The position numbers and the translations under genes are program-made. From NCBI GenBank assembly GCA_016789705.1, contig JAEUQR010000063.1:1-52126 (forward strand): a stretch of DNA of 52,126 bases. The letters run 5' to 3'. Of this stretch, positions 46,776-52,126 are shown one piece after another. The notes under the pieces are model-generated. The model was given only the letters and a program-made list of their open reading frames with translations. It searched no databases and was not told the DNA's origin. This DNA is from Acidobacteriota bacterium. GTDB lineage: Bacteria; Acidobacteriota; Vicinamibacteria; Vicinamibacterales; UBA2999. Every line of letters begins with the position of its first letter. Positions within the stretch are counted from its first letter, which is position 1.

Positions 46776-48053
46776 TCATCTTTTTGCTACCGTGTGTCCG
46801 TCCAGCGCGGCGAGCCGACGTTCGAGGAAGCGCCGTTCGGGTGCCTGTTTCGCCAGGGCAAGCGCCTCCCGATAGGATGCCCGCGCCTCCTCCACCCGGT
46901 CCAGGCGCCGGCACAGGTCGGCGCGGGCCGCATGTGCGAGGTGGTACCCCTCGAGGTCTCCTGCCGCGAAGAGCCGATCGATGAGGGCGAGCCCTTCGGC
47001 GGCCCCGTGGACCATGGCCACGGCGACCGCCCGATTGAGGGCCAGCACCGGCGAGGGCTCGAGACGTAGCAGCACGTCGTAGAGTCCGATGATCTGGCGC
47101 CAGTCGGTGGCGGCGCTCGACGGCGCCTCCGCGTGCACGGCGGCGATGGCGGCCTGCAGCGCGTACGGTCCGACGCGTCGCGAGCCGAGCGCGCGCTCGA
47201 CGAGCGCGACGCCTTCGGCGATGCCGGCCTGGTCCCACCGGCCGCGGTCCTGGTCGTCGAGCAGCACGAGGTCGCCGGCGGCATCGGTGCGCGCCTCGCG
47301 TCGCGCCTCGTGCAGCAGCATCAGCGCCAGCAGCCCCTGGGATTCCGGCTCCGGCTGCAGAGCCACGAGCAGGCGCCCGAGCCGGATGGCCTCGGCCGAC
47401 AGGTCCGCGCGTGTCACCGTCTCGCCGGCGGTCGCGGAGTAGCCCTCGTTGAAGATGAGATAGACGACGTGCAGCACGGCATCGAGCCGGTCGGGCAGAT
47501 CGGCGGCGGCCGGCACCTGATAGGGAATCCGCGCATCGCGGATCTTCGTCTTGGCACGCACGATGCGCTGCGCCATGGTGGAGGCCGATGTCAGGAACGC
47601 GCGCGCGATCTCCTCCGTCGTCAGTCCGCACACTTCGCGCAGCGTGAGCGCGAGGCGCCCCTCGGGCGGCAGCGCCGGGTGGCAGCAGGTGAAGATGAGG
47701 CGAAGGCGGTCGTCGTCGACGGCCGGGTCGTCATGGCCGTCGGGCGCTGCCGGCGCCGCGGCCAGCCGCTCGATTTCGTCGGCCAGTGCGCCGAGCGAGG
47801 CCTGTTGCCGGGCACGGCGGCGGATGGCGTCGATGGCGCGGAAGCGTCCCGTGGAGACGAGCCAGGCGCGCGGGTTGGCCGGCACCCCCTCGACCGGCCA
47901 CTGCTGCATGGCCGCCGTGAAGGCGTCATGCAACGCTTCCTCGGCGCGTTCGAAGTCGCCGAGCAGCCGGATGAGCGTGGCGAGCACGCGGCGCGAGTCC
48001 GCGCGGTAGACGGCCTCGACCGCCTGCCGCGCGGCATCCGCGTCGGAGGTCAC
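46776..48053 (-). CDS. ECF42-type RNA polymerase sigma factor with C-terminal helical repeat domain
   Basis: A 425-residue sigma factor. Region 2 ([51 protein letters not shown]) and region 4 ([35 protein letters not shown]) occupy the first 180 residues. The remaining 240 are TPR-like helices ([23 protein letters not shown]), the hallmark of the ECF42 group, which has no classical anti-sigma factor. The start overlaps the stop of the DGPF protein gene by four bases; that association is characteristic of ECF42. The tail may sense the signal. Confidence 0.94.
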   Translation of the reverse strand: MTSDADAARQAVEAVYRADSRRVLATLIRLLGDFERAEEALHDAFTAAMQQWPVEGVPANPRAWLVSTGRFRAIDAIRRRARQQASLGALADEIERLAAAPAAPDGHDDPAVDDDRLRLIFTCCHPALPPEGRLALTLREVCGLTTEEIARAFLTSASTMAQRIVRAKTKIRDARIPYQVPAAADLPDRLDAVLHVVYLIFNEGYSATAGETVTRADLSAEAIRLGRLLVALQPEPESQGLLALMLLHEARREARTDAAGDLVLLDDQDRGRWDQAGIAEGVALVERALGSRRVGPYALQAAIAAVHAEAPSSAATDWRQIIGLYDVLLRLEPSPVLALNRAVAVAMVHGAAEGLALIDRLFAAGDLEGYHLAHAARADLCRRLDRVEEARASYREALALAKQAPERRFLERRLAALDGHTVAKR

Positions 48054-48409
48054 GGCTGCTGGCTGAAGTCCACGACCGGCCGCACTTCGACGCAGCCGGT
48101 GCGCGCCGCCGGGATCTTCGCGGCGACGGCGAGTGCGTCGTTCAGGTCCTTCGCCTCGATGAGGTAGAACCCGCCGAGTTGTTCCTTGGTTTCGGCGAAG
48201 GGCCCGTCGGTCGTGACGGCCTTGCCGTGCCTGACGCGGACGGTCGTGGCCGTCTGCGTGGGTTCCAGCGCTTCGCCGGCCACGTACTGGCCGCTTGCCT
48301 GAATGCCACTCGTGAAGGCGAAGTAGTCACCCATGACGGCGTCGATGTCCGGCTTGGACATGGTGGCCCAGACGCGCTCATCGTCGTACAGCAGACACAG
48401 ATACTTCAT
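48050..48409 (-). CDS. YCII/DGPF-domain protein linked to ECF42
   Basis: A 119-residue protein of the YCII-related DGPF family: [14 protein letters not shown] at the start, the eponymous [21 protein letters not shown], and the C-terminal [15 protein letters not shown]. It folds as a ferredoxin-like dimer. DGPF proteins are the usual partner and proposed target or co-regulator of ECF42 sigma factors. It is the first gene of a two-gene operon and overlaps the sigma gene by ATGA. The biochemical activity is unknown. Confidence 0.93.
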   Translation of the reverse strand: MKYLCLLYDDERVWATMSKPDIDAVMGDYFAFTSGIQASGQYVAGEALEPTQTATTVRVRHGKAVTTDGPFAETKEQLGGFYLIEAKDLNDALAVAAKIPAARTGCVEVRPVVDFSQQP

Positions 48410-48615
48410 GGCATGTGCTCCGTGGGGCTCAGTGTAATGGCGGCGGCCCGGCCGCCCGACCACTCGTCCCCGGGACCGTCCGGAGGCGCGTGTCAGACAG
48501 TAGTCGTCGGCGGGCCGGGATTTCGACAACCGGCGGGGCGGGACCAGAGCAGCAGGCGGGAACCGGGGCCGGAGCATCCGCGTGGCACGCTCCGGCCCGG
48601 CCCGGCGGTCGTCGA
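48410..48615. other. Intergenic stretch between DGPF and outer-membrane protein genes
   Basis: 206 bases. A 10-bp inverted repeat GGGCCGGAGC / GCTCCGGCCC with a 13-base loop (48566-48598) could end the minus-strand outer-membrane protein transcript, but no T run follows. The upstream half should hold the DGPF promoter, and I could not assign it. Confidence 0.5.
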
Positions 48616-49506
48616 TCAGAAACGGATGCGCAGGCCGAGGCCCGTCTGCAGCCCGCCGGCCTCGAGGTCGAAGCTCTTGCCCGTGCCGATGGCGACGGCC
48701 TTCTTCGCCGTGGCATACCGCGCCATCGCGCCCACGCCGATCCGCCGGCTGAAGAACCACGTCACATCGGCGGCGGCGTGGAAGCCCACCGCGCGTTCCG
48801 AGAGTTCGGTGGGACTGCCGCCCGGCGCGATCGTGACCGTGTCGTAGGGATACGTCTCGGTGACCGTGAGCGTCTCGACCGCGTCCTGCGTGATGCTGAA
48901 GAAGGTCGGCCCTGCATAGAGCACACCGCCGAATCGTCCGGTGGAGGCCAGCAGCCAGGCCGCCGAGAGATGCACGCCCAGTTCGGACCGGTCGAGATCG
49001 CCCACCGACGTGGACGCGGTGCGGGCCTGGTTGAAGAAGAACGGATGCGGATACCGGGCCGAGATGTTGGCGTCGCTCGTGCGCACGACCGACGACACGC
49101 TCGCGCCGGCGCCGAGGTGGCGCCAGAGGCGCACGAACACGCCGGCGTCGATGCCGGCGCCGCGTTCGATGGCGTAGCCGGCGGTGGAGGCCGCCGGCTC
49201 GCGGTTGTAGGAGAACTCGCGGGCATCGGTGAAGTCGTGCGTGCCGGGCTGGAAGAGCCCGCTTACGGTGAGCAGCCCGCGCACGTTCGACGCACGCCGG
49301 GCGGCGCGCGTGGCCGCGGCGGCCGGGCGCGCGGGCGTTTGCGGAGCGGCCGCGGCCGGCGCCGGTGCCGGGTTGGCCGTCGTCGGTGGCGGCGCCGGCG
49401 GCCGCGTGGTGGCGGGCGGCTTCTGCTGCGCGTCGTGTGCCGCGAGCGGAGCCGTGCCGAGCGCGCAGGCGCCGAGCAGGACGAGGCAGATCGTCTGGAT
49501 GCGCAT
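48616..49506 (-). CDS. Exported outer-membrane-like beta-rich protein, function unknown
   Basis: A 296-residue protein. The signal peptide IQTICLVLLGACALGTAPLA is followed by a Pro/Ala-rich spacer of about 45 residues with repeats such as PPATTRPPAPPP. The rest has alternating strands and ends GLQTGLGLRIRF, with a terminal phenylalanine as in outer-membrane barrels. FTDAREFSYNREP, GVFVRLWRHLGAGASVS and VTWFFSRRIGVGAMARY fit an eight-strand OmpA/OmpW-like barrel; that size is a guess. The ATG at 49506 is 11 bases after the M4 protease stop on the same strand, with GAGGA upstream, so the two are probably co-transcribed. Confidence 0.78.
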   Translation of the reverse strand: MRIQTICLVLLGACALGTAPLAAHDAQQKPPATTRPPAPPPTTANPAPAPAAAAPQTPARPAAAATRAARRASNVRGLLTVSGLFQPGTHDFTDAREFSYNREPAASTAGYAIERGAGIDAGVFVRLWRHLGAGASVSSVVRTSDANISARYPHPFFFNQARTASTSVGDLDRSELGVHLSAAWLLASTGRFGGVLYAGPTFFSITQDAVETLTVTETYPYDTVTIAPGGSPTELSERAVGFHAAADVTWFFSRRIGVGAMARYATAKKAVAIGTGKSFDLEAGGLQTGLGLRIRF

Positions 49507-49517
49507 CGGGATCGTCC

Positions 49518-51203
49518 TCACTGCACGCCGACGGCGGTCCAGGCGTCGGTCACGGCGCGTTCGACGGCCGCATTCGAGGGATACAGGTCGCGCGCCGACT
49601 GAATCGTGGCGGCGCGGGCCTGGGCGAAAGTGGCGCGAACGGGCAGCATGGTCGTGAACGCGCGGAAGAACACCTTCTCGATCTGATCGCGGTTGGCGAA
49701 GCCCACGCCGGTCACCGTTCCACCGGAGACGCGGTTGGTGCCGCCTTCGATGGCGAGGAAGAACACGTGGTTCGGAATGCCCGAGTTGACGTGTACGCCG
49801 CCGTTGTCTTCGCTGCCCCGGTAGCGCACGGAGTAGTGATCGGGATCGCCGTAGGCCGTGGGCGACTGCATCGAGCGGATGCCCGAGACCGAGCCGGCGC
49901 GCGCCGCCCGGAACGAGTCTTCGCCGAGGAGGTAGTCGGCCTGGAGCGGTCCGGTGCCGCGCGGCTGGAAGTAGGCTTCGACGGCCACGCCCATCATGTC
50001 GGAGAAGGCCTCGTTGAGCGCGCCCGACTCACCCTGATACTCGAGCCCCGATGTGTAGTCGGTGATGCCGTGCGTGAGTTCGTGCGCGACGACGTCGAGC
50101 GCGCCGGCCAGCGGCCCCACCGTCTGGCCCGATCCCGTGAAGGAGAAATTCGGCGGAATGCCGTTGCCGAAGACCATGAGCCCGCGGCCGCCGGGCCCGA
50201 AGGGCGGCCCGATCCAGAAGGCGTTCACGCAGAAGGCGCCGAACTCGTCGTCGGGCAGTCCCGAGACGCACTGCTGCGGTGAATAGATGTTGATGGCGGC
50301 GAACATCGGCGCGTTGCGGTTGTCGAGGCCGCGGAAGCCGATCCGCTTGAAGACGAAGTCGTAGGTCCAGCCGAGGTACGTGTGGGCGTCCACGGCCACC
50401 GGGTCGGTCCACACGTTGTCGCCGTCGCTCGCCAGATCCGCCTGGAACACCGGGCCGCCATCGGCGACCTCGTCGAGGCGCGGGCGGTTCGCGCGCAGAT
50501 CGATCGTCCAGAGCAGCGGCGGACGCAGCATGTCTTCGGTGTAGTAGGTGCCGCCGACGAGCCGTGTCGCCACCTTCTTGCGATCGTTCAGCACGCCCAG
50601 GCCTTCGCCCACGGCACCCTGATCCCTGGCCAGTGGCAGCGACAGGCGTTCGGCGCCACTCGTGGCATCGAGGTAGACGGTGCGGGCGTCGAGGGCCTTG
50701 CCGCGCACGTGCACTTCGTAGACGAGCGCCATGCTGCCGTCGTCGAGGCCGAGGAAGGCGAGGGCCGGATCTGCGAGCAGCGACACACCCGTGGCGGTGA
50801 GCCGCGTGCGGATTGCCGCGGCGGTGAGGCCGGGCGAAGCCGTGTCGGCGGTGGCCCGATAGACCTGGCCGAGCAGGGATGTCACGACGCCGTTGGCCGT
50901 CTGCCGCACGATCGAGCCGCCCACGACCTTGAGACCGAGGTGGTACTGCTGAAGGCGTTCGTGGCTGTGGCCGGGCAGCAGCAGGTCGTCCGTGGACGAG
51001 GCGACGCGCATGGCGCCGTCGCGTTCCATACGGCGCACGTCGTCGACCACCTGACGCAGCTCGGAGGGTGTGGCTTCGGTGGCGCGCAGCGTGCGGACGG
51101 CCTCGGACGGCTGCGCCTGCGAGGCCGGCCGGGCCGGCGCGCTCCAGATGGCTGCCGCCGCGACGATCGCGGGCAGCCATGGATGACGGGAGATTCGGAA
51201 CAC
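49518..51203 (-). CDS. Secreted M4 (thermolysin-family) metalloprotease
   Basis: A 561-residue secreted neutral protease. A signal peptide (to about residue 30) and an FTP propeptide (LPGHSHERLQQYHLGLKVVG, with PepSY-like AFLGLDDGSMALVYEVHV) precede the catalytic domain. The zinc site is HELTH at 374-378 with E398 in GALNEAFSD, and the catalytic histidine is in NGGVHVNSGIPN. These residues are complete, so it should be active after autoprocessing. The GTG at 51203 is chosen because GGAGGG lies five bases upstream; an ATG at 51227 has no such site. It precedes the outer-membrane protein gene. Confidence 0.94.
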   Translation of the reverse strand: MFRISRHPWLPAIVAAAAIWSAPARPASQAQPSEAVRTLRATEATPSELRQVVDDVRRMERDGAMRVASSTDDLLLPGHSHERLQQYHLGLKVVGGSIVRQTANGVVTSLLGQVYRATADTASPGLTAAAIRTRLTATGVSLLADPALAFLGLDDGSMALVYEVHVRGKALDARTVYLDATSGAERLSLPLARDQGAVGEGLGVLNDRKKVATRLVGGTYYTEDMLRPPLLWTIDLRANRPRLDEVADGGPVFQADLASDGDNVWTDPVAVDAHTYLGWTYDFVFKRIGFRGLDNRNAPMFAAINIYSPQQCVSGLPDDEFGAFCVNAFWIGPPFGPGGRGLMVFGNGIPPNFSFTGSGQTVGPLAGALDVVAHELTHGITDYTSGLEYQGESGALNEAFSDMMGVAVEAYFQPRGTGPLQADYLLGEDSFRAARAGSVSGIRSMQSPTAYGDPDHYSVRYRGSEDNGGVHVNSGIPNHVFFLAIEGGTNRVSGGTVTGVGFANRDQIEKVFFRAFTTMLPVRATFAQARAATIQSARDLYPSNAAVERAVTDAWTAVGVQ

Positions 51204-51408
51204 GCGGACCCTCCAGGACGATGACACACGGGTAGACGGTCGTGTACGTCGCTTTTCGGCCCGCGGGTCACCGCGGAACAGGCGCGCCGGGCGCCGCGGC
51301 CGCCGGTCGTTACAGCATGCCGCGCCGCTGCACGCGGCTACGCGCGCTGCAGGGTGAAGACGGTGACTTCGGGCCGCACGTACACGCCGGCCTCGGCGAT
51401 CCGCATCG
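51204..51408. other. Intergenic stretch between the M4 protease and MFS genes
   Basis: 205 bases in which I see no gene, hairpin terminator or PHO units. It should contain the M4 protease promoter. Confidence 0.5.
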
Positions 51409-52126
51409 CTACGTGTTCCGCACGCCGCCGCCGCGAAGCCAGAACACGAGCGCGGCGGCCATCAGCACCACGCCGTTCAGGGCGAGCACGGTGGGCACGG
51501 TCGTCATGTTGGCGATGCTGCCGCTCACGAAGTTGCCGAGCGGCGAGGCGCCGCGGAACGCCACCATGTAGATGCTCATCACGCGGCCGCGCAGTTCGTT
51601 CGGGGCGATGAGCTGCACGAGCGAGGTGACGGTGGAGAACGTCGAGACGAGCAGCGCGCCGCCGAGGAATAGCAGCGCCTGAGTGAGCCAGAGCTGGCGC
51701 GAGAAGGAGAAGGCGACGAGCACGGCACCGAAGGCCATCACGCCGCCGAGGAGCGAGCGTCCCATGCCGCGCGACTTGCCGCGCCAGGCCACGATCATCG
51801 CGCCGACGACGGCGCCCGAGCCCGAGAACGCCATGAACCGGGTGTAGAGCCCGACGTCGGCCTGGAAGGTGTCTTTCACGATGAGCGGCAGCAGCGTGAG
51901 CAGCGGCACGCCGAGGAACGCCGCGACGAAGCCGAGCACGGTGAGCGCGATGATGATCGGCTGCGCCTTCACGTAGTTCAGTCCGCCCTTCATCTCGTCG
52001 ATGATCGAGCGGCTGACCGCCGGCGGCGTGTGCTGCACGTGCAGGGCGAAGAGCGCGGCGATGACGAAGAGGAACGACAGGCCGTTCAGCCCGAAACACG
52101 CCACCATGCCGAAGGTGGTGAGGGCG
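51409..52126 (-). CDS. MFS exporter of the EntS/MFS_3 type, C-terminal part (truncated by window)
   Basis: The frame is open to the right edge of the window, so only about 238 C-terminal residues are visible. They contain seven or so hydrophobic segments, an amphipathic central loop (DEMKGGLNYVKAQPIIIA), GFVAAFLGVPLLTLLPLIV, GSGAVVGAMIVAWRGKSRG and the MFS_3 motif APNELRGRVMSIYMVAFRGA with PLGNFVSGSIAN. Such carriers export siderophores or drugs. The 5' part and start are outside the window, so the substrate cannot be judged. Confidence 0.92.
   Translation of the reverse strand, partial: ALTTFGMVACFGLNGLSFLFVIAALFALHVQHTPPAVSRSIIDEMKGGLNYVKAQPIIIALTVLGFVAAFLGVPLLTLLPLIVKDTFQADVGLYTRFMAFSGSGAVVGAMIVAWRGKSRGMGRSLLGGVMAFGAVLVAFSFSRQLWLTQALLFLGGALLVSTFSTVTSLVQLIAPNELRGRVMSIYMVAFRGASPLGNFVSGSIANMTTVPTVLALNGVVLMAAALVFWLRGGGVRNT

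Noticed and set aside
48566..48598. Inverted repeat as a firm terminator
   Set aside because: The 10-bp stem is perfect but no T run follows on either strand, so it is only mentioned within the intergenic note.

Overview
The window is GC-rich chromosomal DNA, densely packed on both strands, with no rRNA, tRNA, CRISPR array or intact insertion sequence that I can see. TonB receptors that begin with a carboxypeptidase-regulatory-like domain, an ECF42-type sigma factor and the general gene style suggest a Gram-negative soil bacterium, most likely an acidobacterium of the Vicinamibacteria (Luteitalea-like) type. That assignment is inference.

Layout. 1-2186: the end of a SpoIIE-type phosphatase, citrate synthase and YacG. 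2299-11872: a phosphate and polyphosphate block with pstSCAB-phoU, ppx, a CHAD protein, sixA, a lipid kinase, a 71-aa orphan and a PhoB-like regulator. 11886-18982: glgC, a GT2-PHP-GT4-GT4 glycosylation cluster and a DASS transporter. 19019-20464: a divergent arsR/arsM pair. 20503-32411: a second phosphate block with a secreted metalloprotease-like protein, a TonB receptor with a secreted partner, a lipoprotein, an alkaline phosphatase, an OprP-type porin, DUF47-Pit and PhoR-PhoB. 32480-32785: a decayed subtilase. 32906-35790: an Omp85-like barrel translationally coupled to a secreted protein with protein-kinase motifs. 35880-36908: a probable selenoprotein, UxxC redoxin plus DsbD-alpha. 36970-43389: sulfate activation (cysN, a cysQ-cysC fusion, cysD, an SLC13 transporter) next to an opposing inorganic pyrophosphatase. 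43449-52126: a PQQ-type sugar dehydrogenase, an amidohydrolase, a TonB-receptor pseudogene, ECF42 sigma plus a DGPF protein, an outer-membrane protein, an M4 protease and a truncated MFS exporter.

The two phosphate blocks appear to be one regulon. Eight promoters, plus a weaker ninth, carry 7-bp units (core nGTnACn) repeated every 11 bp, usually ending 7-11 bp before a -10 hexamer. This is the architecture of PhoB boxes. They lie before pstS, the 71-aa gene, the PhoB-like gene, the metalloprotease-like gene, the TonB receptor, the alkaline phosphatase, the porin and DUF47-pit. Together these genes would release phosphate outside the cell, bring it across the outer and inner membranes, and store or mobilise it as polyphosphate.

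The most notable finds are the selenocysteine redoxin-DsbD fusion with a SECIS-like hairpin, the barrel/kinase-fold operon, the PHO-box series, a recurrent leaderless start arrangement, and a sulfate cluster in which the APS-kinase domain of CysN has decayed while an intact one is fused to CysQ.
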